A stretch of DNA of 64,000 nt from Thermococcus gammatolerans EJ3 (lineage in GTDB: Archaea > Methanobacteriota_B > Thermococci > Thermococcales > Thermococcaceae), in NCBI RefSeq assembly GCF_000022365.1, contig NC_012804.1, positions 1,240,001 through 1,304,000 of the forward strand, read 5' to 3'. Numbering within the stretch: the stretch's first letter is position 1; the number at the start of each line of letters is the position of its first letter. The notes below the pieces were generated by a model. It did no database searches, was not told the origin of the DNA, and saw only the letters and a program-made list of their open reading frames with translations. Positions 53,596-61,950 of the stretch are shown piece after piece. The position numbers were made by a program, and so were the translations under genes.

Positions 53596-54057
53596 CTAGG
53601 GTAGTTCAATAATGTCCTTACTAAAAACTACTGTATTCCGTTCATTTTCAAACGAAATTTTCCCCGGAAAAGAGACCTTAACTGGCACGGATTTTTCTTT
53701 TTTCTCTGTAACATCCCAGCTTATCAGATCGCCCTCCTCAACATCAAGGGTTCTGATGAGCCCCACTGGTCCCTCGATGACGTACCTGGCTGACTCCTTC
53801 GGAGTGTAAATCCTCCACCTCCGGGCAGTCTTGAAATCCACAACTCGTCTCATTGAGTCGAGCCAGATTACGTCGATGTCGCTCAGCATGAAGAACATGT
53901 GAATCGAAGCGTTGAGCCTGTTCTCAATGGGTAGGACAAAGATGAGGGCGTGGTTTACGTTGCTTACAAGCATTAGACCCCTAAAGCGCTTGATGAAAGT
54001 ATCGGCGAGCTCAACGTGCCCGTGCCAGACCCTGCCCTTCGTCTCGTTGATTATCAT
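53596..54057 (-). CDS. DUF192 family protein (UPF0127)
   Basis: 153 residues. Typical DUF192 line-up: [30 protein letters not shown], and the [12 protein letters not shown] end, with a carboxyl-terminal extension of about 35 residues. Function unknown in archaea; the fold is a small beta-barrel. No operon partner. Confidence 0.85.
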   Translation of the reverse strand: MIINETKGRVWHGHVELADTFIKRFRGLMLVSNVNHALIFVLPIENRLNASIHMFFMLSDIDVIWLDSMRRVVDFKTARRWRIYTPKESARYVIEGPVGLIRTLDVEEGDLISWDVTEKKEKSVPVKVSFPGKISFENERNTVVFSKDIIELP

Positions 54058-54100
54058 GGTTTAAGCTTGACCCCGCCCCTTAATAAGCCTTGTGAGGCGA

Positions 54101-54115
54101 AAAACTTTTAAATAC
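54101..54115 (+). promoter_or_regulatory. TATA box of prefoldin operon
   Basis: AAAACTTTTAAATAC. Transcription should begin near 54134, beyond the ATG at 54132, which favours the downstream ATG 54165 as the prefoldin start. Confidence 0.55.
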
Positions 54116-54164
54116 AAAAGGTAACTAAAATATGGGAGCGAAAAAAGGAACGGAGGTGGTGGAA

Positions 54165-54593
54165 ATGGCCGAGGAGAAGAAGGTTAGGACCCTTGAGCAG
54201 ATTCAGGACGAGATAAGGAGCTACCTCGGCGAAATCGAGTACCTCAGGAGCCAGATTGGAGTGATAGACGCCACCATCGCCGACCTCAGGACTGTCGATG
54301 CAACCCTCGCTTACCTCAAGGACAAGGGTAAGGGCAAGCCAATTTACATCCCGCTCGGGAGCGGCATAGCGATAAAGGGCAAGATTGAGAACCCTGACGA
54401 CGTCATCATGGACGTTGGAGCTGGAATCCTCGTCGGGGCAACGGTTGACGAGGCCAGGGAGAACATCGAGAAGAGAATTAACGCCCTCATGAACCTCCGC
54501 CTGGCCCTGCTGAGGAAGATTGAGGAGGACACGAGGAAGGTCAACGAGCTCCTCAAGGAGCTCCAGGAGATGCAGCCTGAGAAGAAGGAGTGA
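54165..54593 (+). CDS. pfdA: Prefoldin alpha subunit
   Basis: 142 residues, two long coiled-coil helices around a beta-hairpin core (PIYIPLGSGIAIKGKIENPDD … MDVGAGILVGATVDEA), the archaeal prefoldin alpha form. Two copies with four beta subunits make a jellyfish-shaped ATP-free chaperone that hands proteins to the thermosome. GGAGGTGG before ATG 54165. Confidence 0.93.
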   Translation: MAEEKKVRTLEQIQDEIRSYLGEIEYLRSQIGVIDATIADLRTVDATLAYLKDKGKGKPIYIPLGSGIAIKGKIENPDDVIMDVGAGILVGATVDEARENIEKRINALMNLRLALLRKIEEDTRKVNELLKELQEMQPEKKE

Positions 54594-54631
54594 CTTCTCC
54601 TCGGCCATTCTTTTTTATTGGGGGTGAGAGC

Positions 54632-54922
54632 GTGGAGGCGGTGAAGGCTTACGAGCTCGAACTTGAGCTCAGGCAGATAAGGGAGCTCAGGAAGGCGATA
54701 GAGCTCAAGATGAAGGAACTCGAGTACGCAGAGGGAATCATAACGGCCACCAAGGCCGAGAGGAAGCTCTACAGGGCCTTCGCAGACCTGCTCGTTGAGG
54801 TAACGAAGGACGAGGCAATCGAGCACATCGAGAGAATGCGCCTGGCTTACAAGAGGGAAATCGAAAGGCTCAGGGAGAAAGAGAAGGAGATAATGGAGAA
54901 GCTCTCAAGGCTCAGCTCCTGA
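54632..54922 (+). CDS. Coiled-coil protein next to prefoldin alpha
   Basis: 96 residues, almost entirely one or two charged helices (ELELELRQIRELRKAIELKM, HIERMRLAYKREIERLREKE) with a short middle turn. GTG start behind GGGGGTGAG. The position 38 bases after pfdA and the hairpin-of-helices look suggest a prefoldin-like partner lacking the beta core, but this is inference. Its end overlaps the korC gene by 11 bases (convergent). Confidence 0.7.
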   Translation: MEAVKAYELELELRQIRELRKAIELKMKELEYAEGIITATKAERKLYRAFADLLVEVTKDEAIEHIERMRLAYKREIERLREKEKEIMEKLSRLSS

Positions 54923-55463
54923 GCTCCTCCGCTATCTCAAAGCCCTTCTTGAGGGCTTTAACATTTATCTCCTCCGTTCCTTTGGGAACCGCATCGCGGA
55001 CGGCCTTCTCTATTGCTTCCCTGCCCACTATCCCTGTCACGCCGACGAGTATGCCGAGGGTTAGAATGTTCATCGTCAGGCTTAGCCCGGTGGTTTCTTC
55101 CGCTATCTCGGTCAGAGGCAAAGCGATGACGTTGAGCTTCTTCTCGAACTCCAGGTCCCTGTGGGGGACGAGGTCCTTCTCGACTATTACAGTGGTGCCT
55201 TCCTTTACCGTGTGGAGGTACTTGCTGTAGGCCTCCTGCGAGAAGAAGACTGCATAGTCAGGATGAAGTGTCTTGGGGTAGTCAATCGGCTCGTCGCTTA
55301 TAACCACTTCTGCCCTGCTCGCACCTCCCCTCGATTCCGGCCCGTAGCTCTGGGTCTGGACCGCGTAGAGGTTCTCATAGACAGCAGCCGCTCTTCCGAG
55401 GATGACGCTCGCGAGTATGACACCCTGACCGCCGAACCCGCTGAAGAGAACTTCCTTCCTCAT
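54912..55463 (-). CDS. 2-oxoacid:ferredoxin oxidoreductase gamma subunit (set 2)
   Basis: 183 residues. FSGFGGQGVILASVILGRAA and QTQSYGPESRGGASRAEVVIS, with PKGTEEINVKALKKGFE at the end, identify the gamma (KorC/PorC) domain that holds CoA-contacting parts of the enzyme. It starts in overlap with the beta gene upstream (GAGCAATG region). Last gene of the seven-subunit cluster. Confidence 0.92.
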   Translation of the reverse strand: MRKEVLFSGFGGQGVILASVILGRAAAVYENLYAVQTQSYGPESRGGASRAEVVISDEPIDYPKTLHPDYAVFFSQEAYSKYLHTVKEGTTVIVEKDLVPHRDLEFEKKLNVIALPLTEIAEETTGLSLTMNILTLGILVGVTGIVGREAIEKAVRDAVPKGTEEINVKALKKGFEIAEELRS

Positions 55464-56308
55464 TGCTCCCACCCCATCATCTTCTTGGCCCTCTTTATGT
55501 ACTCCTGATACTCCCTCACGAGACCTGGCCTGTCCCTGTCAACGAACTCGCCGATTACTATTTTGCCCTCAAGCTCCTCTGGCTTCATCTTCTTGGCCTT
55601 CGCGAGCGGGACGGTTATCTTCTGGTACCAGCGGATTAGCTCTGGGGCAGTCTTCATCCTGTTCCTTCTTCCGAAGCTTATCGGACAGGGGCTTAGGAAC
55701 TCAACGAGCGTGAACCCCTCTTTCTGGAGAGCCTTCTTTATGCTGTTGATCCCCTGAAGGTAGTTGAAAACCGTCCAGCGAGCGACATAGTTCGCCCCAG
55801 CTGAGACCGCCAGCTGAGCGATGTCGAAGGGGTTCTCGAACTGGCCGTATGGAGCGGTAGTCCCGCGCAGGCCCTTCAGAGCGGTCGGAGCGACCTGTCC
55901 GCCGGTCATTCCGTAGGTGAAGTTGTTGATGAGGATTACCGTCACGTCGAGGTTCCTCCTGATGGCGTGGATGAGGTGGTTCCCGCCTATCGCGGCCGCG
56001 TCGCCGTCGCCCATGAAGGCGATTATCTTGAGGTTCGGATTGGCGAGCTTGATTCCCGTGGCGAAAGCAAGGGCCCTTCCGTGGGTCGTGTGAAGGCCGT
56101 CAAAGTTGACGAAGCCTGGAACGCGGGAGGAACAGCCTATTCCGCTCACCCAGACTATCTCGTCCTGGTTCAGCTTTAAGTCGTCTATCGCGCGGAGGGT
56201 GAACTGGAGGACGCTACCGATTCCACAGCCCGGGCAGAATATCGTGGGCAACATGTCCTTCCTCAGGTACTTGTCGCGAATCTCGTAAGCGGACTTCAGG
56301 TACATCAT
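55460..56308 (-). CDS. 2-oxoacid:ferredoxin oxidoreductase beta subunit (set 2)
   Basis: 282 residues. Cluster and TPP features: FCPGCGIGSVLQ, SGIGCSSRVPGFV, TPP motif GDGDAAAIGGNH … NNFTYGMTGGQ. It binds thiamine diphosphate and an Fe-S cluster and makes the acyl-TPP intermediate. Overlaps both neighbours by 4 bases. Confidence 0.93.
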   Translation of the reverse strand: MMYLKSAYEIRDKYLRKDMLPTIFCPGCGIGSVLQFTLRAIDDLKLNQDEIVWVSGIGCSSRVPGFVNFDGLHTTHGRALAFATGIKLANPNLKIIAFMGDGDAAAIGGNHLIHAIRRNLDVTVILINNFTYGMTGGQVAPTALKGLRGTTAPYGQFENPFDIAQLAVSAGANYVARWTVFNYLQGINSIKKALQKEGFTLVEFLSPCPISFGRRNRMKTAPELIRWYQKITVPLAKAKKMKPEELEGKIVIGEFVDRDRPGLVREYQEYIKRAKKMMGWEQ

Positions 56309-57453
56309 CCCACCACCCTCTCGGCTATCTCCATCGGCGTGTGCACCTCGCCGCCTATCTTGGCTATGAGCTCGACCTCCGCCTTTCCGTTGGCGCCTTC
56401 CCTGACGAGGTGGTAGAGCTGTCCGAGGTTCATCTCGGGCACGTATATCTTATCCACGCGCTCCGCGAGCTCCTCGATGTAGTCGAAGTCGAAAGGCCAC
56501 ACCGTGTTGAGCTTCAGCAGGCCCGCCTCAACCCCCTTCTCGCGGAGTATCTTAACGGCCCTTATGGCGGAGCGGGAGACTATTCCGGTCGTGACTATCG
56601 CCACCTCCGCGTCTTCGAGCATGAACTCCTCCCTGCTAATTATCTCGTCCTTGTGGTCGAGTATCTTGCGGTAAATCCTCCTGATGAGCCTTTCATGAAC
56701 CTCGGGCTCAACGGTTCTCGGGTGGCCATACTCGTCGTGTGTCAAACCCGTCACGTAGGTGCGGTAGCCCTTCCCGAATATCGGCATTGGTGGAACGCCG
56801 TCTCCGTGCGGGTCGCCGAAGGGAAGCTTAGCCTCCTCCTCGCTGGCTGGAAGCTTTCTCTCGACTACCTCAATCTCCTCAGGCTCAGGAATGTAAACGC
56901 GCTCGCGCATGTGGGCGAGCTCGGCGTCTCCAAGGATTACGACGGGAGTCCTGTACTTCTCGGCCAGGTTGAAGGCCCTAATAGTGAAGTCAAAGGCTTC
57001 CTGAACGGTTGAGGGACTTAAAACGATGAGCATGTGATCGCCGTGAGTGCCCCAGATGGCCTGCATTATGTCTCCCTGGGCCGGGAACGTTGGCTGGCCC
57101 GTTGATGGACCACCGCGCATCATGTTGACGACGACTATCGGCGTCTCGGTCATTACAGCATAGCCGAGGTTCTCCTGCATCAGCGAGAAGCCAGGCCCGC
57201 TCGTTGCGGTCATCGCCTTCGCCCCAGCCCAGGAGGCGCCTATTATCGCCGCTATGCTCGCTATCTCGTCCTCCATCTGTATGCTCACACCGTCAACGAG
57301 GGGCATGTAGAGGGCCATCGCCTCGAATATCTCGCTGGCGGGCGTTATTGGGTAGCCCGCGTAGAACCTGCAACCAGCTAAGATAGCCGCCCTCGCTATG
57401 GCCTCATCACCTTGAATGAAGTCGGACTTGCCGACCGGAAACGGGTACCTCAT
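56305..57453 (-). CDS. 2-oxoacid:ferredoxin oxidoreductase alpha subunit (set 2)
   Basis: 382 residues. GYPITPASEIFEAMA, QMEDEIASIAAIIGASWAGAKAMTATS with GPGFSLMQENLGYAV, and RGGPSTGQPTFPAQGDI are the alpha-subunit signatures. Compared with set 1 the amino end is shorter. With beta and gamma it oxidises a 2-oxoacid to acyl-CoA, reducing ferredoxin. The substrate of this second set (called XOR in Pyrococcus) is not settled. Confidence 0.93.
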   Translation of the reverse strand: MRYPFPVGKSDFIQGDEAIARAAILAGCRFYAGYPITPASEIFEAMALYMPLVDGVSIQMEDEIASIAAIIGASWAGAKAMTATSGPGFSLMQENLGYAVMTETPIVVVNMMRGGPSTGQPTFPAQGDIMQAIWGTHGDHMLIVLSPSTVQEAFDFTIRAFNLAEKYRTPVVILGDAELAHMRERVYIPEPEEIEVVERKLPASEEEAKLPFGDPHGDGVPPMPIFGKGYRTYVTGLTHDEYGHPRTVEPEVHERLIRRIYRKILDHKDEIISREEFMLEDAEVAIVTTGIVSRSAIRAVKILREKGVEAGLLKLNTVWPFDFDYIEELAERVDKIYVPEMNLGQLYHLVREGANGKAEVELIAKIGGEVHTPMEIAERVVG

Positions 57454-57656
57454 GCTACCACCCCACTCGGAATCCTGAGGACAAGCTCCCTGAAGTCAAC
57501 GGACTTGGACGCATCGAGGATTTCAATCTCAACGACTTCTCCTTTCTCGTTCAGGTGCGCGATGACACCTTCACCGAGGTCAACTGAATCAACAACTTCG
57601 TCATCTCTAAGGCGGATAATCAAGACGTCAGCATCTTGCGAGTACTCTATCTTCAT
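57450..57656 (-). CDS. DUF2283 protein
   Basis: 68 residues with the typical DUF2283 text: KIEYSQDADVLIIRLRDDEV and EKGEVVEIEILDASKSV. DUF2283 genes often sit beside DUF4258 genes, a toxin/antitoxin-like pairing. It overlaps the DUF4258 gene upstream by 29 bases and the alpha-subunit start by 4 bases. Confidence 0.85.
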   Translation of the reverse strand: MKIEYSQDADVLIIRLRDDEVVDSVDLGEGVIAHLNEKGEVVEIEILDASKSVDFRELVLRIPSGVVA

Positions 57657-57972
57657 AAACACCACCACCTATGAAATAACGCTCTTTACGCGGTCTATAC
57701 ACCGTCACAACCACGGGAACGCCATTCTCATACTCGTAGATAACCCTGATAATATGGCTATTCTCTGCTTTATGTGCTATAAACCTGTCGTGGTGCCCCA
57801 TTAGGACCTCTTCAGGATACAGTATCGCTTCCACGAGCTTTTCAAGCGAGAGTTTCCAGCGCCTTGCACGGGAAAGTGCGTGATGTGTTATCAGGATTTG
57901 GCACTCTTTTTCGTCTGTTTGAATTACTATGATTCTGCCTTTGGGGTGGTTCCTCTCCTCAACAACCTTCAC
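57628..57972 (-). CDS. DUF4258 protein, toxin-like partner of DUF2283
   Basis: 114 residues, GTG start in overlap with the gamma-1 stop. Core features ITHHALSRARRWKLSLEKLV, LMGHHDRFIAHKAENSHIIRVIYEYENGVPVVVTVYRPRK fit the DUF4258/RelE-like fold (conserved His/Arg face). Together with DUF2283 it looks like a toxin-antitoxin-like cassette that entered between the two oxidoreductase sets without breaking the read-through. Confidence 0.75.
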   Translation of the reverse strand: MKVVEERNHPKGRIIVIQTDEKECQILITHHALSRARRWKLSLEKLVEAILYPEEVLMGHHDRFIAHKAENSHIIRVIYEYENGVPVVVTVYRPRKERYFIGGGVYEDRVLARC

Positions 57973-58481
57973 TTCAGCCCCTCCTCATAACCGGCCCTGA
58001 AGGCCTTGATGTTTATCTCCTCAGTCCCCTTCGGGACGCGCCTCCTAATCGCTTCCTCAACGCTCTCCTTCTTCACAACATTGGTTTTCGCAACAAGGTA
58101 GCCGAGAGTGACCATGTTTACTGTTAGGGCGAGCCCAGTGGTCTCCTCGGCGATTCTGGTGAAGGGCGCGCCGACGTAGTCCCTATCTGGCTTGACCAAA
58201 TCGGTCTCAATTATCAGAAGCCCGTCCTCTTTCAGCGAGTCCTTGACGGTGTCGTAGCCGAGCTGGTGAAGAGCGACGAGGACGTCTGCTTTGGTAACCA
58301 TTACGTCGTAAATCGGCTCCTTCGAGATTATGACGTCCGCTATGGAGTGGCCTCCCCTGCTCGCGGAGCTGTAGTCCTGGGTCTGAAGAACGTTCAAACC
58401 CTCAATCGCGGCGGCCTCGCCGAGTATTACCCCCGCGAGCACAACGCCCTGACCGCCGATTCCGGCGAGCCTAATCTGCAT
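57969..58481 (-). CDS. korC: 2-oxoglutarate-type ferredoxin oxidoreductase gamma subunit (set 1)
   Basis: 170 residues. AGIGGQGVVLAGVILGEAAA, QTQDYSSASRGGHSIADVIIS, and PKGTEEINIKAFRAGYEEGL. Partner of the beta and alpha genes just upstream, 3 bases after beta. Known cluster order in Pyrococcus is delta-alpha-beta-gamma followed by a second alpha-beta-gamma, as here. Confidence 0.92.
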   Translation of the reverse strand: MQIRLAGIGGQGVVLAGVILGEAAAIEGLNVLQTQDYSSASRGGHSIADVIISKEPIYDVMVTKADVLVALHQLGYDTVKDSLKEDGLLIIETDLVKPDRDYVGAPFTRIAEETTGLALTVNMVTLGYLVAKTNVVKKESVEEAIRRRVPKGTEEINIKAFRAGYEEGLK

Positions 58482-58484
58482 CCT

Positions 58485-59336
58485 TCACACCTCCTTGAGT
58501 CCGAACTGCTCCTGGACCTCGTTAATCAGCTTGTTGAGCTCCTCGATGAACTCGGGCCTCTGCCTGTTGACGAACTCGCCGATGACGAACTTGCCCTCGA
58601 GCTCTTCAGGCTTCATCTTCCTAGCCTTTGCAAGCGGAACGCTGTTCTTCAGGAACCAGCGGAGCATCTCTGCTGGCTCTTTCATCCTGTTCCTCCTTCC
58701 GAACTGGACGGGACACTGCGAAATGACCTCGACGAGGGAGAAGCCCTTAACGGTTAGAGCCTTCTTGATGCTCTCGATGAGCTGGTAAACGTGGGCTGTG
58801 GTCCATCTCGCCACGTAGCTCGCTCCGGCCGCCGCGATGGTTTCAGAAATCTGGAACGGGTGCTCGATGTTCCTGTAGGGGGTTGTCGTCGTTTTGGCCC
58901 CGAAGGGCGTCGTCGGAGCGACCTGTCCGCCCGTCATTCCGTAGATGAAGTTGTTGACGAGAATAACCGTTATGTCGATGTTCCTCCTCGCGGCGTGAAG
59001 AAGGTGGTTTCCGCCGATGCTCGCCAAATCGCCGTCACCGCTTATCACGACGACCTTCTTGTCCGGCAGACCGACCTTCACGCCGGTAGCGAAGACTATC
59101 GCCCTTCCGTGCGTCGTGTGGAGGGTATCCGCCAGGAAGTAGGGCGAGGCTATCCAAGCGGAACAGCCTATTCCGCTCACGACCACCAAATCCCTCGGGT
59201 CGAGCTTGAGCTGGTCAACGGCGTTGGCAAAAGCGTTCAGCACGGTTCCACCGCCACAGCCGGGACAGAGTGCCGTCGGAAGGGCCTCCTTGCGGAGGTA
59301 CTTAACCATCGGGTACTTGGAATAAATCTCGGGCAT
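58485..59336 (-). CDS. korB: 2-oxoglutarate-type ferredoxin oxidoreductase beta subunit (set 1)
   Basis: 283 residues. LCPGCGGGTVLNAFA, VSGIGCSAWIASPYF, TPP motif GDGDLASIGGNH … NNFIYGMTGGQ, and QCPVQFGRRNRMKEP. Catalytic TPP/Fe-S half of the enzyme. Its start overlaps the alpha stop by one base. Confidence 0.93.
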   Translation of the reverse strand: MPEIYSKYPMVKYLRKEALPTALCPGCGGGTVLNAFANAVDQLKLDPRDLVVVSGIGCSAWIASPYFLADTLHTTHGRAIVFATGVKVGLPDKKVVVISGDGDLASIGGNHLLHAARRNIDITVILVNNFIYGMTGGQVAPTTPFGAKTTTTPYRNIEHPFQISETIAAAGASYVARWTTAHVYQLIESIKKALTVKGFSLVEVISQCPVQFGRRNRMKEPAEMLRWFLKNSVPLAKARKMKPEELEGKFVIGEFVNRQRPEFIEELNKLINEVQEQFGLKEV

Positions 59337-60526
59337 CAGGCAACACCCCTTATCTCGCGCAGGATTTCCTCAACGGTTAAGGGAACGCCACCAATCTTGT
59401 TGACTCCCTTGAGCAGAACGTCGTCGTTGACGTAGCGCTGGACTTCAAGAATCATCTGGCCAAGGTTCATCTCGGGAACGAGTATGGCCCTAACGCGCTT
59501 TCCGAGCTCCCTCATCCTCTCCCCAGGGAACGGGTGAACCGTTTTCGGCACGAAGAGGCCGGCCTTTATTCCCGCCTCCCTCGCCTTCAGAACGGCTCCG
59601 AGGGCGGGCCTTGCCGTTACCCCCCAGCTGACGACGAGTATCTCTGCATCGTCTGTGAAGTGCTCTTCGTACTTCTCGTAAACTTCGCGGTTCTTCTCTA
59701 TCTTCCTGTGGATTCTCCTCACGAGCCTGTCGTGAACCTCTGGCGTGTACACATCTCTCAAACCGTTCTCCTTGTGGGTCGAGCCCGTCACGTGGGTGAA
59801 GTAACCGTGTCCGAAGAGGGGCATCGGTGGAACGCCGTCTCCGTGCGGGTCGCCGAAGGGGAGCTTCGCTTCCTCCTCGTTCTGGGGGAGCTTGCGGTAG
59901 GTTATCTCCACCTCATCAACGTCGGGAATCTTAATGAGCTCCCTCGTGTGTGCCAAAACGCCGTCGAAGAGGAACACCACCGGCGTTCTAAGCCTCTCGG
60001 CGATGTTGAAGGCCCTGATGATTTCCCAGAAAGCATCCTGCCCGCTCGTCGGCGAAACCGCCACAATCGGGTGGTCGCCGTGCGTTCCCCACCTCGCCTG
60101 GAAGAAGTCGCCCTGGGCACCTTTCGTGGCCTGGCCCGTTGAAGGCCCGCTCCTCTGGACGTCAACCAGAACGAGCGGGGTCTCGGTCATCACGGCGTAG
60201 CCAAGGTTCTCTTGCATAAGCGAGAAGCCCGGGCCAGCCGTTGCAGTCATGACCTTGAATCCCGTCCAAGATGCTCCAATCATGGCCGCTATGCTCCCAA
60301 TCTCGTCCTCCATCTGGAGGTAGTAGCCGCCGAGCTTCGGCAGTTCGCGCGCCATCGTCTCCGCTATCTCGCTCGACGGGGTTATTGGATAACCTGCGTA
60401 GAAGCGGCAGCCTGCAAACAGCGCACCGTAGGCAACTGCCTCGTTGCCCTGCATGAAGTAGTTGCCGGGCTTGTAGAGCTTCCTGAGGAGCCTAATCTGC
60501 TCCGGCTCGTCACCGCGGATTATCAT
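59336..60526 (-). CDS. korA: 2-oxoglutarate-type ferredoxin oxidoreductase alpha subunit (set 1)
   Basis: 396 residues. GNYFMQGNEAVAYGALFAGCR, GYPITPSSEIAETMA, QMEDEIGSIAAMIGASWTG, SGPSTGQATKGAQGDFF. ATG 60526 gives the start MIIRGDEPEQI. Converts 2-oxoglutarate (or similar) with CoA to the acyl-CoA, CO2 and reduced ferredoxin, feeding biosynthesis or amino-acid catabolism. Confidence 0.93.
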   Translation of the reverse strand: MIIRGDEPEQIRLLRKLYKPGNYFMQGNEAVAYGALFAGCRFYAGYPITPSSEIAETMARELPKLGGYYLQMEDEIGSIAAMIGASWTGFKVMTATAGPGFSLMQENLGYAVMTETPLVLVDVQRSGPSTGQATKGAQGDFFQARWGTHGDHPIVAVSPTSGQDAFWEIIRAFNIAERLRTPVVFLFDGVLAHTRELIKIPDVDEVEITYRKLPQNEEEAKLPFGDPHGDGVPPMPLFGHGYFTHVTGSTHKENGLRDVYTPEVHDRLVRRIHRKIEKNREVYEKYEEHFTDDAEILVVSWGVTARPALGAVLKAREAGIKAGLFVPKTVHPFPGERMRELGKRVRAILVPEMNLGQMILEVQRYVNDDVLLKGVNKIGGVPLTVEEILREIRGVA

Positions 60527-60528
60527 GC

Positions 60529-60798
60529 TCACCACCTTACCGCGATGGCGAAGTCCGGGCAGAGGAGCTCACAGAGCTTGCACTTGACACATTTCTCCGC
60601 GTGAACAGGGACTGGATAGTGCACACCCTTCTCGCTGAGCTCCTTGCTCCACTCGAAGACCTTCCTCGGGCACATCTCGACACAAATTCCACAGCCCTTG
60701 CAGAGAAATGTATCAACGTCAATCTCAACGATTCCTTCCGCCTTTCCGACGACAAGATAGCCGTTTTTTTCAACAATGGTGTTCGCGTTTTCGGCCAT
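60529..60798 (-). CDS. korD: Ferredoxin-type delta subunit, 2x[4Fe-4S]
   Basis: 89 residues. Two cluster motifs: CKGCGICVEMCPRKVF and CVKCKLCELLCPDFAI. First gene of the seven-gene cluster; ends 2 bases before korA. It passes electrons from the catalytic subunits to free ferredoxin and may serve both sets, since set 2 has no delta gene of its own. Confidence 0.94.
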   Translation of the reverse strand: MAENANTIVEKNGYLVVGKAEGIVEIDVDTFLCKGCGICVEMCPRKVFEWSKELSEKGVHYPVPVHAEKCVKCKLCELLCPDFAIAVRW

Positions 60799-60942
60799 CT
60801 GAATCACCTCTCGACGTGGCCTTTTACGTTTGTCAACATTTAAAGGTTTCGCGGGGGGACATTGATGTCCAGAAAAGGTTCATTCGGGAGCAAAAGTGCA
60901 TTGATGTAAAAGTTTTGGAGAAGCCTGAACCCCTCCGAAGAA

Positions 60943-61917
60943 TCACCAAGTGGTAAGTTGCCAGTCGAGGAGGCCGTTTTCGACAATATAGCTCCACCTG
61001 TCCCTGCACTCGGGCTTGAGCCTCTCAAGGTGGCTTAAATCCTGCGTCGCCGAGAACTTCTTAATGGCCCTGCCGATAACGCGGTCGTAGTCGGTCAGGC
61101 AGTTGTGGGGCCCGCGCTTTGAGCCAGCACCGACCGGATCGCTCAGAATTCTCTTGTTCGGGAACTTTTTCTTCGCCCAGATTAGGACTTCTACCGCACT
61201 CCAGAGCCAGGGAGGTCTGTATTCGCCTTTCTCCCAGAGCCTCTCGTAGAGCGTCCCCTTCTGGATGTCCGTGATGTTTATCGAGAAGGTGTCCGTGTAG
61301 GGCTCGGCTTTGATTATGCTCTCCTTGACGTCCTCGATTGCCGTTCTTTCGCCCAGGAATATCGGCTTCAGCAGTAGGTAGGTCTTGACATTCGCCCCAG
61401 CCTTTCTCGTTATCTCGGAGGCCCTCACAAAGTCCTCGAAGGTGTTCCCCTTGTTTATCGAGACGTCGGCGATGTCATCGTTGGCAGTTTCCAGCCCTAT
61501 GGCAACCTCGAAGTGCTTATCCGGAACTATCTCGGCCAGCTCTTTAACCGCGTCGTAGCGAACCAGCTCGCTCCTGCTCTCGATGACGATTTCCTCAACG
61601 TTGTCCATCTCAGCTAAAAGCTCGAAGATTTTCCTCCTCGTCTCGGGCTTCAGCTCACCGTTGTCAAGGAAAGAACCTGATGTGAACATTCTCACCGCGA
61701 AAGGGCCCTTCTCGCCTTTTATTTTCTCCAGCGCTTCCCTCACGTAGTCAATTATCGCTTCCTGGCTCCACTTCACCTTCGGTGCGGCAGTTGGATAGGC
61801 GCACATGTAGCAGGCCTTCCCTATTCTGAAGCGATAGCAACCTATCGTGGGCAGGATTATGAAGAGCGCCGTTCCCGGCTTTCCGGCGACGTTGTCCTCG
61901 CTCGTCCAGTAGGTCAT
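60943..61917 (-). CDS. Radical SAM archaeosine-synthase partner (RaSEA / TIGR01210 type)
   Basis: 324 residues. Radical-SAM site LPTIGCYRFRIGKACYMCAYPT with a long gap between the first and second Cys, RMFTSGSFLDNGEL, ESRSELV, and GLETANDDIADVSINKG match the TIGR01210/COG1244 family to which RaSEA belongs. In Thermococcus, RaSEA works with ArcS to turn the lysine adduct on preQ0-tRNA into archaeosine. The gene for ArcS is not in the window. Starts opposite no partner; the upstream ATPase is separate. Confidence 0.8.
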   Translation of the reverse strand: MTYWTSEDNVAGKPGTALFIILPTIGCYRFRIGKACYMCAYPTAAPKVKWSQEAIIDYVREALEKIKGEKGPFAVRMFTSGSFLDNGELKPETRRKIFELLAEMDNVEEIVIESRSELVRYDAVKELAEIVPDKHFEVAIGLETANDDIADVSINKGNTFEDFVRASEITRKAGANVKTYLLLKPIFLGERTAIEDVKESIIKAEPYTDTFSINITDIQKGTLYERLWEKGEYRPPWLWSAVEVLIWAKKKFPNKRILSDPVGAGSKRGPHNCLTDYDRVIGRAIKKFSATQDLSHLERLKPECRDRWSYIVENGLLDWQLTTW

Positions 61918-61950
61918 GCTCTCACCGGAGGGGCGTTGGGACAGGGGTTT

